DNA from: Psychrobacter phenylpyruvicus DSM 7000 = NBRC 102152
GTDB lineage: Bacteria > Pseudomonadota > Gammaproteobacteria > Pseudomonadales > Moraxellaceae
DNA length: 64,000 bases
Direction of reading: 5' to 3'
NCBI RefSeq assembly: GCF_000685805.1
Contig: NZ_JMKP01000007.1
Location: 1 to 64,000 of the forward strand
The position numbers were made by a program, and so were the translations under genes. Each line of letters opens with the position of its first letter. Within the stretch, counting starts at the first letter, position 1. Of this stretch, positions 53,956 to 63,287 are shown piece after piece. The notes under the pieces are model-generated. The model worked only from the letters and a program-made list of their open reading frames with translations. It was not told the origin of the DNA and did no database searches.

Positions 53956-55749
53956 ATGCAATACAAAGCGCCTCTTCGTGATATGCAATTTGTTCTACAT
54001 GAGCTTTTAGACAGTACCTCTCATTATAAAAGTATTCCTGAATACCAAGAAGTTGAAAAAGACATCATTGACAGCTACATTGAAGCTGCTGCTAGCTTTG
54101 CTGAAAATGAAATTGCCCCTCTAAATCGTAGTGGTGACGAAGAAGGTTGTACCTTCGAAAATGGTAAAGTGACCACACCAAAAGGCTTTAAAGAAGCTTA
54201 TAAACAATACTGCGAACTAGGGTTTTCAGCGCTTGCGGCTGACGAAGAGTTCGGTGGCCAAAACATGCCTTTTTCATTAAGTACCGTAGTTAATGAAATT
54301 ATGGGCTCGGCCAACTGGTCATTCTCAATGTATCCCGGCCTATCTCATGGTGCGATTCAAACTCTTGAGCATCATGGCACAGATGAGCAAAAAGCAATTT
54401 ATTTAGAAAAAATGGTCACTGGCGAATGGTCAGGCACTATGTGCTTGACAGAGGCACATGCCGGTTCTGACTTAGGTATCATTCGCACTAAAGCTGAGCC
54501 TAATGACGACGGCTCTTACAGCATCACTGGCCAAAAAATCTTCATCTCAGCCGGTGAACACGATATGACGGAAAACATCGTTCATATCGTTCTAGCCCGC
54601 CTACCAGGTGCTCCAGCTGGTACCAAAGGTATTTCACTATTTATCGTACCTAAAATAAACGTCAACGCAGATGGTAGCCTAGCAGAACCTAACCAAGTTA
54701 CTTGTGGTTCTATCGAGCACAAAATGGGTATCAAAGCCTCTGCTACCTGTGTAATGAACTTCGATGGTGCTAAAGGCTTCTTAGTTGGCCCAGAGAACCG
54801 TGGTCTAAACTGTATGTTTACCTTTATGAACATTGCACGCATCCTGACTGCAGTTCAAGGTTTAACTGCCTCTGAAATTGCTTTCCAAGGCTCACTTGAG
54901 TATGCCAAAGACCGTCTAGCGATGCGTTCAATGTCAGGGGTAAAAGCGCCAGATAAAGTGGCAGACCCAATCATCGTTCACCCAGCGGTTCGCAACATGC
55001 TATTAACAGAAAAAGCATTCGCTGAAGGTGGCCGCGCCCTAGCCTATTACCTATCATTCTTCGCCGATATTGTGGTAAAAGGCACTGGCGAAGAACAAGA
55101 ATACGCTGACCAAATGTTGTCACTATTGACTCCAATCGCTAAAGCATTCTTAACAGAGACTGGCTATGAAGCAGCCAACCACGGCGTTCAAGTATACGGT
55201 GGTCATGGCTTTATCTCCGAGTGGGGCATGGAACAGAACGTACGTGACACCCGCATTGCCTGCTTATATGAGGGCACTACTGAAATCCAATCATTAGACC
55301 TTCTAGGCCGTAAAGTACTAGGCTCAAAAGGCAAGATGCTAGCGAACTTCACCAAAGTAATCGCTGACTTCTGTAAAGAGCATGAAGCTGATGAAGGCAT
55401 GGCTGAATTTATCCGTCCTCTGGCTGACTTGAATGCTGAGTGGACTGATTTGACAGGTCGTATTGCCAAACAAGCCGCTGAAAACCCAGATTCAGTAGGG
55501 GCAGCTGCCGTAGATTACATGTACTTCAGTGGTTATGTAACTCTAGCCTACCTATGGGCACGAATGGTTGCTGTTGCTAAACAAACCCTTGCAAACGGTA
55601 CAACTGAAACGGGCTTCTATGATGCGAAGATCAAAACTGCTCAGTTCTACTTCAGCAAGTTGCTACCTCGTACGCGCACTTATGTTGCTCGCATTGATAC
55701 CGGTGCAGAGCCTTACATGAGCATGGATGTTGACCAATTTGCATTCTAA
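53956..55749 (+). CDS. Acyl-CoA dehydrogenase, paralogue 1
   Basis: An FAD enzyme introducing the first double bond in beta-oxidation. 597 residues, the long bacterial class with an extra C-terminal domain. FAD/substrate motifs WSGTMCLTEAHAGSDLG and ITGQKIFISAGEHDM are clear, and GVQVYGGHGFISEWGMEQNVRDTRI leads to the catalytic Glu in LYEGTTEIQ. The ATG at 53956 has AAGGA at the right distance; an open GTG at 53899 is ignored. The next gene is a close paralogue in tandem. The chain-length range cannot be told by eye; class members are often long-chain. Confidence 0.92.
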   Translation: MQYKAPLRDMQFVLHELLDSTSHYKSIPEYQEVEKDIIDSYIEAAASFAENEIAPLNRSGDEEGCTFENGKVTTPKGFKEAYKQYCELGFSALAADEEFGGQNMPFSLSTVVNEIMGSANWSFSMYPGLSHGAIQTLEHHGTDEQKAIYLEKMVTGEWSGTMCLTEAHAGSDLGIIRTKAEPNDDGSYSITGQKIFISAGEHDMTENIVHIVLARLPGAPAGTKGISLFIVPKINVNADGSLAEPNQVTCGSIEHKMGIKASATCVMNFDGAKGFLVGPENRGLNCMFTFMNIARILTAVQGLTASEIAFQGSLEYAKDRLAMRSMSGVKAPDKVADPIIVHPAVRNMLLTEKAFAEGGRALAYYLSFFADIVVKGTGEEQEYADQMLSLLTPIAKAFLTETGYEAANHGVQVYGGHGFISEWGMEQNVRDTRIACLYEGTTEIQSLDLLGRKVLGSKGKMLANFTKVIADFCKEHEADEGMAEFIRPLADLNAEWTDLTGRIAKQAAENPDSVGAAAVDYMYFSGYVTLAYLWARMVAVAKQTLANGTTETGFYDAKIKTAQFYFSKLLPRTRTYVARIDTGAEPYMSMDVDQFAF

Positions 55750-55866
55750 GTACTACGGTTTACTACTACTTAGTGATTTGGATTAGTGCTATCATTTATA
55801 GGTGGCACTAATCCATTTAAACTAACAAATCAATAAATCAATTCTAAATATATTAAAGGACTTTTT

Positions 55867-57651
55867 ATGGCTATTTATAATCCACCTTTAGATGAAATGC
55901 GCTTCATGCTAAACGACGTTTTTGACGTTGAAAAATTTTGGCAAGCCAACGAAAAGCTAGCTCACGTTGATATGGATACCGTCAACATGGTGCTTGAAGA
56001 GATGGCTAAGCTGTCAAAAAACGTACTGCTTCCTCTTAACCGCACAGGTGATGAAGAAGGCGCGACTTATCAAGGTGACGGCGTTGTAACCACACCAGCT
56101 GGCTTTAAAGATGCTTTCAAACAGTATGCTGAAGCAGGTTGGATCGGCCTAGGCGGTGATCCTGAGTACGGCGGACAAGGTTTCCCTAAAATGGTGACCA
56201 TGCTTAGTGAAGAAATGGTTTTCACTACGAACCAAGCTTTCGCCCTATACCCTAACTTATCTGTTGGTGCGACGCTTTGTTTATTGGCTTCTGCTTCTGA
56301 AGAACAAAAACAGCTTTACCTTGAAAAAATGTATACAGGCCAATGGTCAGGCACTATGTGCTTAACTGAGCCTCATGCCGGTACTGACTTAGGTATCATC
56401 AAAACCAAAGCTACCCCTAACGATGATGGCAGCTACAGCATTTCTGGTACTAAAATCTTCATCACCGGTGGTGAGCACGACCTTACTGAAAACATTATCC
56501 ATTTAGTATTGGCCAAAACACCAAATGCTCCAGAAGGTTCGAAAGGTATTTCTTTATTCGTAGTGCCTAAATTCATAGTGAATGAAGATGGTAGCTTAGG
56601 TGAGCGTAACTCATTAGCAGCCGGTTCTATCGAACACAAAATGGGTATCAAAGGTTCAGCAACCTGTGTTATGAACTTTGATGGCGCTAAAGGCTGGATG
56701 GTTGGTGAAGAAAACACCGGTCTAGCGTCTATGTTCGTTATGATGAACTATGAGCGTGTGACTATGGGCTTACAAGGCCTAGGTGGTACTGAGCTTGCTT
56801 ATCAAAATGCAGCGGCTTATGCCCTAGACCGTGCACAAGGTCGTAGCGATACTCAAATCCAAAGCCCAGAGAAGCCTGCTGACCAAATCATTCACCACGC
56901 TGACGTGCGCCGTATGCTATTAAACGCTCGCGCTAACGCTGAAGCTTCTCGTTGCTTCGCTATGTATGTGGCCAAGCAATTAGATGAGTCTAAGTTCAGT
57001 GTTGACCCTGATAACGCCAAAGCAGCTGCCGCTCGTGTTGCCCTATTAACCCCTATCGCTAAAGCTTTCTTAACCGATAAAGCGTTAGAGGCAACTATAG
57101 ATTGTCAGCAAGTATTCGGTGGTCATGGCTATATCCGTGAATGGGGTATGGAGCAAATCGTTCGCGATACGCGTATTGCTCAGATTTATGAAGGTGCTAA
57201 CGGCATTCAAGCCTTAGACTTACTAGGCCGTAAGATTTCTCGTAACAATGGCAAATACTTAGAGAGCTTCTTAGCTGAAATCCGTGATTTCGTCGCTAAC
57301 ATGAAAGCCGATCATGAAATCAAACAAGCCACTTTAGATGCAGCAAGCACCATTGAAGAATTAACGACGACTGTATTGACTAACATCAGCAATCGTAAGA
57401 GCGAAATCAATGGCTGTGCGGTAGATTATCTACATGCGATGGGCTACCTATGCTACGCATTTATGTTCGCCATGATGGTAGAAGCTGCCCATGACAAGGA
57501 AGGTGAGTTCTACGCCAATAAGTTAAAGCTGGCTACTTATTTCGTAGGTCGTATCCTACCTCGCATCAAAGCCCACGCTGAAATGGTTAAGACCGGTAGC
57601 GATCCAATTATGGACTTTGATTTACAATATTTTGAACAAAATATTAGCTAA
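55867..57651 (+). CDS. Acyl-CoA dehydrogenase, paralogue 2
   Basis: 594 residues, same domain order as its upstream neighbour. WSGTMCLTEPHAGTDLG, ISGTKIFITGGEHDLTENIIH and QVFGGHGYIREWGMEQIVRDTRI are shared with small changes, and the catalytic Glu is in IYEGANGIQ. The blocks align without gaps over long stretches, so the pair came from duplication. It starts 117 bases after the first gene with its own AAAGGA ribosome binding site, and a terminator follows, so the two probably form one operon. Different chain-length preference is a reasonable guess. Confidence 0.92.
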   Translation: MAIYNPPLDEMRFMLNDVFDVEKFWQANEKLAHVDMDTVNMVLEEMAKLSKNVLLPLNRTGDEEGATYQGDGVVTTPAGFKDAFKQYAEAGWIGLGGDPEYGGQGFPKMVTMLSEEMVFTTNQAFALYPNLSVGATLCLLASASEEQKQLYLEKMYTGQWSGTMCLTEPHAGTDLGIIKTKATPNDDGSYSISGTKIFITGGEHDLTENIIHLVLAKTPNAPEGSKGISLFVVPKFIVNEDGSLGERNSLAAGSIEHKMGIKGSATCVMNFDGAKGWMVGEENTGLASMFVMMNYERVTMGLQGLGGTELAYQNAAAYALDRAQGRSDTQIQSPEKPADQIIHHADVRRMLLNARANAEASRCFAMYVAKQLDESKFSVDPDNAKAAAARVALLTPIAKAFLTDKALEATIDCQQVFGGHGYIREWGMEQIVRDTRIAQIYEGANGIQALDLLGRKISRNNGKYLESFLAEIRDFVANMKADHEIKQATLDAASTIEELTTTVLTNISNRKSEINGCAVDYLHAMGYLCYAFMFAMMVEAAHDKEGEFYANKLKLATYFVGRILPRIKAHAEMVKTGSDPIMDFDLQYFEQNIS

Positions 57652-57705
57652 TTAAAAGCCGATTTAAATCTCGGAATAGTTTATAATTCCTCATAACTTT
57701 ACAAG

Positions 57706-57732
57706 AAGACAGCTCTCGTGGCTGTCTTTTTT
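57706..57732 (+). terminator. Rho-independent terminator
   Basis: AAGACAGC/GCTGTCTT with a 7-base loop and six T, after the second acyl-CoA dehydrogenase gene. Confidence 0.85.
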
Positions 57733-57868
57733 GTCGTTATATTACTGTCTAACCTTCCGCTAATTATAGGAATCTATCTTCGTTTTAATTAAATATGCTA
57801 TTAAACTAATTGAAATTAATAGAACTTTGCGATACCTTCTCAATATCTGATCGAATAAGGGTAATTAA

Positions 57869-60271
57869 GTGGCAGAATTAAAAGATATTTTGCATAAAAT
57901 AAATGCACTGTGCGATAGCCCTGAGCCTTATGTGCTCAAAAGATTAATTGATACTTTACGGGTATCAGAAGCTGAATATAAGAATAATCCCGAGCTTCCT
58001 AATGAAAGAATTAAGGAGCTAAATGCACTATTAAGAAAGTACCCTGAGTATGCCAATGGTCTGGCCGTCTTTGTTCTTACTTTACTCAATAATTACCATA
58101 GAATGTCGTTATACACCGACACAGGCATCTTATCAGACCAAACCTTCTCCAATAGCTTAATGCGCTTAATTGGGCATCGCTTTGTACCTCTATTACCTGA
58201 AGATGATTCTATTGTAGAACTGGTTGCTTATTTATTTGATGGCAAAGATGATGAGCGCTGGTTGGCGTCTATTAATGATGAGCTATGGGATGAGATGGTA
58301 GATCTCATCATGGTGGATGATGCCCACTCTAACCTTGTGGCGACTGCTAAAAATAACATTCTTAATGCGTTAGTTATTTTGTCTTACCGCGTTAGTGGTA
58401 TCGGCTTGCATCCTGATTTGATGAAAGCTTATCCGCAAATGCTCGATTACTCAGCGGCTTTTGTGGCTCAGAACCAAGAAGCCGTCCTTTTTGCTAACGA
58501 ATATCGAGAGATACACCAATTAGATAACTATGAAGATGCCGTTCCTGGTCGTGAAATTGACCCAGGTCCTTTATTGGTAATGATTGAGCAGTGTGACAAT
58601 ATTGTCAACACGGTACGTAAGCGTATCTACAAGACGGGTATTTCAATTCGTTCCACCAATATGTTACTGCGCCTTGAGCAAAGCTTAAAGCGTATGCAGA
58701 TCTTGAGTGAGCTACTAACTAATGATGATAAGAAACGTGATAGAGCCATTATTGAGCTAACACAAGCCATTATTGTCAGTGTAAAACGCCGCTATAGTAT
58801 CAGCTACTTAATTGATAACAATACCAAGCTATTGTCTCGAAAAATTACCGAAAACTCAGGGCGTGTTGGTGAGCATTACATTAGTACCGATAAGGCCGGC
58901 TATAAGAAAATGTTTAAAATGGCGGCGGTCGGTGGTTTTATGATTGCCTTTATGGCCACTATCAAAATTTTATCTTACGACTTAGATTTGGCGCCAATGA
59001 GTCGGGCTTTTGTTAACAGTATGATTTATGGCTTAGGCTTCGTATTTATCCATATTATCCACGGAACCGTGGCTACTAAACAGCCGGCTATGACTGCAGC
59101 GGCTATTGCTTCTACCATTTCTGATAGCTCAGGCAAAAAGTCGCATCAGCTTGCCAAGCTTTCAGAGCTGATGGTAGATATCATCCGTACCCAGTTCGTC
59201 GCTATCATGGGTAACGTGCTGATTGCTATGCCTTTAGCACTCATCATATCTATAGTGTGGTTACAGGTGAAAGGCACCCCGATGATTGGCATCGATCAAG
59301 CTGAACACCTATTGCATGACTTAGATCCCTTCCACTCTTTAGCGATATTCCATGCGGCCATTGCCGGTGTGTTCTTATTCTTATCTGGTTTGATTGCCGG
59401 TTATTACGATAACTTGGCCTTATTTAATAATATTGGTGAGCGTATTGCTCGTCACAAGCTGTTATTGCGCTTTGTCTCAGAGTCTTGGCTACAGCGACTA
59501 GGAACTTTTGTGGAAAACAACTTAGGCGCCATTATGGGTAACTTCCTATTTGGTGTGTTCCTAGGTAGTACCGCCACTGTGGGCTTTATATTCGGCATGC
59601 CATTAGATATTCGCCATATTGCTTTTGCTTCTGCTAACTTCTCGCACGGCATATTTAATATGGCAGCAGATGACTTTAGTCTTGGTATTGTTTTGATCTC
59701 TCTACTCGGTGTGGCCCTTATCGGTATGGTCAACCTATTGGTAAGCTTCTCGTTAGCCATAATTGTAGCACTACGCTCTAAAGGGGTTGAGGTGGTTGAA
59801 TGGAAGACCATCGGTAGATTAATGTACACTCACCTAATGACTCAGCCTAGAGACTTCTTCTTACCCCGTCCAGAGCCGATGACTTATGCCAAGATTGATA
59901 GCCAAGGTTATATGATTTATGAAGAAGCGGGTAAAGCGCAAAAGCATAAACTGTTTCCAAAACACTTTGCTGTGCGTAGACTCTCAAGCGTACGGGTGGT
60001 GCCTGAAGGGGTCGCTATCGATAGCAAACGTATTGATGAGATGATTGAGAAAAAAGAATTCCAAGATAAGCTCACGAGTGATCAGCCACCGGTTACTACT
60101 GAGAAAAAAATAGTTAACTTGGATGATCAAGAGTTTGAGCTGGTGAATCCTGAGCTACTCGAAACAGGCATGGTCGACACAAACTCAGAAGCTGCCTCTA
60201 GCAATGATAAAACGAAAAATGCCAAAACTCCTTTACCCAAACCCAAGAATCCACCCAAGCTGCCCGAATAG
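57869..60271 (+). CDS. SpecificRecomb (Gcr) family membrane protein
   Basis: An 800-residue protein. The N-terminal ~330 residues are soluble and helical, followed by about six or seven membrane helices between residues ~350 and 640 (MFKMAAVGGFMIAFMATIKIL, AIMGNVLIAMPLALIISIVWL, and so on). The C-terminal tail is charged, Lys/Pro-rich and ends NPPKLPE. The conserved stretch HIIHGTVATKQPAMTAAAIA fits the family annotated as 'site-specific recombinase' after gonococcal Gcr. No recombinase catalytic motif is visible and the topology is that of a membrane protein, so that name is doubtful. GTG start with AAGGG upstream. Confidence 0.75.
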   Translation: MAELKDILHKINALCDSPEPYVLKRLIDTLRVSEAEYKNNPELPNERIKELNALLRKYPEYANGLAVFVLTLLNNYHRMSLYTDTGILSDQTFSNSLMRLIGHRFVPLLPEDDSIVELVAYLFDGKDDERWLASINDELWDEMVDLIMVDDAHSNLVATAKNNILNALVILSYRVSGIGLHPDLMKAYPQMLDYSAAFVAQNQEAVLFANEYREIHQLDNYEDAVPGREIDPGPLLVMIEQCDNIVNTVRKRIYKTGISIRSTNMLLRLEQSLKRMQILSELLTNDDKKRDRAIIELTQAIIVSVKRRYSISYLIDNNTKLLSRKITENSGRVGEHYISTDKAGYKKMFKMAAVGGFMIAFMATIKILSYDLDLAPMSRAFVNSMIYGLGFVFIHIIHGTVATKQPAMTAAAIASTISDSSGKKSHQLAKLSELMVDIIRTQFVAIMGNVLIAMPLALIISIVWLQVKGTPMIGIDQAEHLLHDLDPFHSLAIFHAAIAGVFLFLSGLIAGYYDNLALFNNIGERIARHKLLLRFVSESWLQRLGTFVENNLGAIMGNFLFGVFLGSTATVGFIFGMPLDIRHIAFASANFSHGIFNMAADDFSLGIVLISLLGVALIGMVNLLVSFSLAIIVALRSKGVEVVEWKTIGRLMYTHLMTQPRDFFLPRPEPMTYAKIDSQGYMIYEEAGKAQKHKLFPKHFAVRRLSSVRVVPEGVAIDSKRIDEMIEKKEFQDKLTSDQPPVTTEKKIVNLDDQEFELVNPELLETGMVDTNSEAASSNDKTKNAKTPLPKPKNPPKLPE

Positions 60272-60333
60272 ACGTTGTAACGGATAGACAATATTCAATT
60301 ATATATTATTAGGTATAATAATTGAGGTACGCA

Positions 60334-60360
60334 GCTGGTTATAGCCTTATATTAACCAGC
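60334..60360. promoter_or_regulatory. Perfect dyad upstream of the SDR gene
   Basis: GCTGGTTA (60334-60341) and TAACCAGC (60353-60360), 11 bases between, 52 bases before the SDR start. It could be a repressor operator or an mRNA hairpin. Confidence 0.45.
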
Positions 60361-60411
60361 TGAACTTATCATTATTAATACCTATCATTATAAAATAATA
60401 AGGAGAATATT

Positions 60412-61146
60412 ATGGGACGTTTACAAGATAAGGTCGTTATTGTTACTGGAGCAGCACAAGGTATGGGTGAGACTCATGCTCGCAAATGCTTCGAGCAGGG
60501 TGCAAAGGTTGTGTTAACCGATATCAATGAAGAAAAAGGACAAGCGTTAGCAGCCTCTCTGGGAGAAAATGCACTATTTATCAAACATGATGTTACCAGC
60601 GAAGAAGATTGGTTAAACGTTGTCAAAACCACTGAAGATAAATTTGGTCCAATTAACGTTCTGGTAAATAATGCCGGCATTACTATGGCAAAATCTTTAT
60701 TGGATATGTCGTTGGAAGATTATCGTCGTATCCTTGATATCAACCAAGTTTCTGTATTCTTAGGCATGAAGTCGGTTGTTCCTTCAATGAAAAAAGCCGA
60801 CAATGGCTCAATCATCAATATCTCCTCTATTAATGGTTTAGTCGGTGGTGCTATTGGCTATACAGACTCTAAATTTGCGGTACGCGGTATGACTAAAGCC
60901 GCAGCTTTAGAGCTGGCAGGCTCTGGTATCCGAGTTAACTCTGTACATCCTGGCGTTATTGCAACTCCTATGATTATGCAGGGTGATACCAAAGACGCAG
61001 TCGAGAAAATTGCTAAAAGCATTCCTCTACAACGGGTGGCACAACCTGAGGAAGTGAGCAATCTGATTCTATTTTTGGCGTCAGATGACTCTAGCTACTC
61101 AACAGGCTCAGAGTTTGTGGTCGATGGCGGCATGACCGCTCAATAG
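60412..61146 (+). CDS. Short-chain dehydrogenase/reductase
   Basis: A 244-residue classical SDR. Cofactor loop TGAAQGMGETHA with Asp at the end of beta-2 (VLTDINEE) suggests NAD(H). NNAG follows, then the catalytic Ser in ISSINGL and Tyr/Lys in YTDSK, and the end DGGMTAQ. It resembles 3-alpha/20-beta-hydroxysteroid and cyclohexanol-type dehydrogenases, but substrate cannot be read from sequence. AAGGAG ribosome binding site. Single gene with its own terminator and an upstream dyad. Confidence 0.85.
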   Translation: MGRLQDKVVIVTGAAQGMGETHARKCFEQGAKVVLTDINEEKGQALAASLGENALFIKHDVTSEEDWLNVVKTTEDKFGPINVLVNNAGITMAKSLLDMSLEDYRRILDINQVSVFLGMKSVVPSMKKADNGSIINISSINGLVGGAIGYTDSKFAVRGMTKAAALELAGSGIRVNSVHPGVIATPMIMQGDTKDAVEKIAKSIPLQRVAQPEEVSNLILFLASDDSSYSTGSEFVVDGGMTAQ

Positions 61147-61210
61147 GCTCTCAGGGCTACACTAGCCTTACTTGTAGCTCCTTTGTCCTATAATTTAGTG
61201 GATAAAATAC

Positions 61211-61246
61211 AAAAAGCACAAGTCATTGTTGACTTGTGCTTTTTTT
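61211..61246 (+). terminator. Rho-independent terminator of the SDR gene
   Basis: AAAAAGCACAAGTCA pairs with TGACTTGTGCTTTTT around a 4-base loop, then more T. Confidence 0.9.
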
Positions 61247-61280
61247 GTTGAAATATGACTTCTATCAGCCCAATTAGTTC

Positions 61281-61348
61281 TACTTACTAACTGATCTTAC
61301 TTACTAACTGATTTTACTTACCAACTAATCCTACTTACCAACTAATAC
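61281..61348. repeat. Tandem repeat, 4 x 17 bp
   Basis: Units start at 61281, 61298, 61315 and 61332. The first two are TACTTACTAACTGATCT and TACTTACTAACTGATTT. The last two share TACTTACCAACTAAT. It lies between the convergent SDR and apaH genes. Confidence 0.92.
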
Positions 61349-61375
61349 CTTTTATCTGTGGCAATTGATTAAGCC

Positions 61376-62212
61376 TTAGGATTTTGGGCATTTATCTGAA
61401 GAGGTAAAAATCTTGCCATCTTCCAAACGATATGCCACCAGGCAGTTGCCCCACACACAGCCCCCATCTAAGGCTCTAGCGGTAGGCAAGTCAATCTCAG
61501 CCTTTAAGGCAGCCCAGTGCCCGAATAGAATCTTGCGATCACGGGGCACTTCCCACTCAAACCAAGGACGGAATGATTCTGGCATTTCATCGCTCAGGCT
61601 TGATTTAAAGCTAAACTCAAGAGAGCCATCTTGTTTACACAGCCGCATCCTAGTGAGATAGTTGGTAATGGCTCTGATTCGCGTAAAGCCATTGAGCTGC
61701 TCCGACCAAACATCTGCTTCCCCGCTATACAAATGTGGCAGCACCCTATCAAGTTGAAAAAAACTACTCGAAAGCTGCACTTGTACTTCACGCGCATAAC
61801 GCTCTGCCTCGCTTATTCTCCAGTGCGGGGGAATACCAGCATGGACCAATACCGTTTGCTCGTTAGGAAAAGCAATTAACGGTTGGCGGCGAAGCCAATT
61901 AAGTAGCTCATTGCAATCGGGTGCCTTGAGGATGGCTTCGGTTTGATCTTTATTCTTTAAAGGTGCAAAGCCGCGCCATACCGCGATTAAATTAATATCA
62001 TGATTGCCCAATACAGTAGCGGCAGCGCCCTGCTCACACAGGTCCTTGACATGTCGTAAAGTAGATAAAGAATCTTCACCTCTAGCTACTAAATCCCCCA
62101 CAAACCATAACTTATCTTGTGCAGGATCAAAGTTTATTTTTTTTAGAAGATCTAGATAGGCAGCATAACATCCTTGTAAATCTCCGATAACATACTCGGA
62201 ACGATATTTCAT
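61376..62212 (-). CDS. apaH: Symmetrical bis(5'-nucleosyl)-tetraphosphatase
   Basis: Hydrolyses Ap4A to two ADP, controlling alarmone level and removing Np4 caps from RNA in enterobacteria. Metallophosphatase motifs YVIGDLQGCYAAY, FVGDLVARGEDSL and VLGNHDINLIAV are at the N-terminus, with VHAGIPPHW in the middle. The mid-protein 'PHLYSGEADVWSEQLNG' is the ApaH-specific lid. 278 residues (E. coli 280). Downstream of rsmA as in enterobacteria, but without apaG between. Confidence 0.95.
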   Translation of the reverse strand: MKYRSEYVIGDLQGCYAAYLDLLKKINFDPAQDKLWFVGDLVARGEDSLSTLRHVKDLCEQGAAATVLGNHDINLIAVWRGFAPLKNKDQTEAILKAPDCNELLNWLRRQPLIAFPNEQTVLVHAGIPPHWRISEAERYAREVQVQLSSSFFQLDRVLPHLYSGEADVWSEQLNGFTRIRAITNYLTRMRLCKQDGSLEFSFKSSLSDEMPESFRPWFEWEVPRDRKILFGHWAALKAEIDLPTARALDGGCVWGNCLVAYRLEDGKIFTSSDKCPKS

Positions 62213-62298
62213 ATAGTCACTCAGTTTTATTGGTGGTATTTACTCTTTTATTGAATTTAATTTAGACCATTCTTGCCCAAGAGTCCCAGCCTTACCGC

Positions 62299-63204
62299 TC
62301 AATCATCGCTATTTTCAAGCTGACTTTGTTGCTTACTATTTACTAGGTTACTTAGTGCCACGAAGTCTTTGACATCCAAGGTTTCAGGACGTGCATTGCC
62401 TTCGATACCAATAGAAGCAAAATCTTCATCGCTCAATGTCGCCATTAATGAAGACTGCTTAAATATGGCACGCAAGGTTTTACGGCGATGGTTAAAGGTC
62501 TCACGCACCACTAAAGCAAAGAGTTTTTCATCTTCTGCTTGCACCGGCTTGGTGAGATGTGGACGCAAACGGAATACAGCACTGGTTACTTTTGGAGGAG
62601 GGTTAAAAGCCCCTCTAGGTACCGTGAGCAGATATTCAGTTTCACAATAGTACTGCATAATAACTGATAAACGACCGTATATTTTACTGCCCACATCAGC
62701 AGTAATACGCTCTACGACCTCTTTTTGTAGCATAAAATGCATGTCTTCAATAATATCTGAGTACTCCAGTAAGGTAAATAAAAGTGGAGTAGAAATATTA
62801 TAGGGCAAGTTACCCACGACACGAAGCTTGTTCGATTTGACTCCCTCAGCCTCTTTATCATACAGAGTTGAGTAATCGAACTGCATGGCATTAGTATTGA
62901 CGATGTGGAAGTTAGGATGGCTATTAGCGCCAATACGAATACGCAGGCTGCTGGCCAAATCACGGTCCAGTTCAATCACCGTCATGGCATCAACTTGCTC
63001 TAGTAAAGGCTCTGTTAATGCGCCCATACCTGGCCCGATCTCAACCAGATTATCGTCTCGGTTTAGACCAATAGAATCCACAATTTGGCTGATAATACTT
63101 TCATCATGCAAAAAGTTTTGACCAAATCTTTTTCTAGGCTGATGTTTAGCAGCCCTTTGTAAGGTGCCATGTAAGGGATGTTTTGATGCGTCTGAATGTG
63201 TCAT
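62299..63204 (-). CDS. rsmA: 16S rRNA dimethyladenosine transferase (KsgA)
   Basis: Dimethylates A1518 and A1519 of 16S rRNA late in small-subunit assembly. [15 protein letters not shown] at the start, SAM motif [16 protein letters not shown], the catalytic NLPYNIS and '[14 protein letters not shown]' are complete. 301 residues, E. coli 273; a short N-terminal and C-terminal polar extension explains the difference. It follows pdxA in the conserved pdxA-rsmA order. Confidence 0.96.
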   Translation of the reverse strand: MTHSDASKHPLHGTLQRAAKHQPRKRFGQNFLHDESIISQIVDSIGLNRDDNLVEIGPGMGALTEPLLEQVDAMTVIELDRDLASSLRIRIGANSHPNFHIVNTNAMQFDYSTLYDKEAEGVKSNKLRVVGNLPYNISTPLLFTLLEYSDIIEDMHFMLQKEVVERITADVGSKIYGRLSVIMQYYCETEYLLTVPRGAFNPPPKVTSAVFRLRPHLTKPVQAEDEKLFALVVRETFNHRRKTLRAIFKQSSLMATLSDEDFASIGIEGNARPETLDVKDFVALSNLVNSKQQSQLENSDD

Positions 63205-63287
63205 AAGTTGATAGATATCAGTTAGTAAAGGGGTTTAGTTTAGCATATTTCAAAGGATTACTTACCTATCCGATCTTGAAAATTCAC

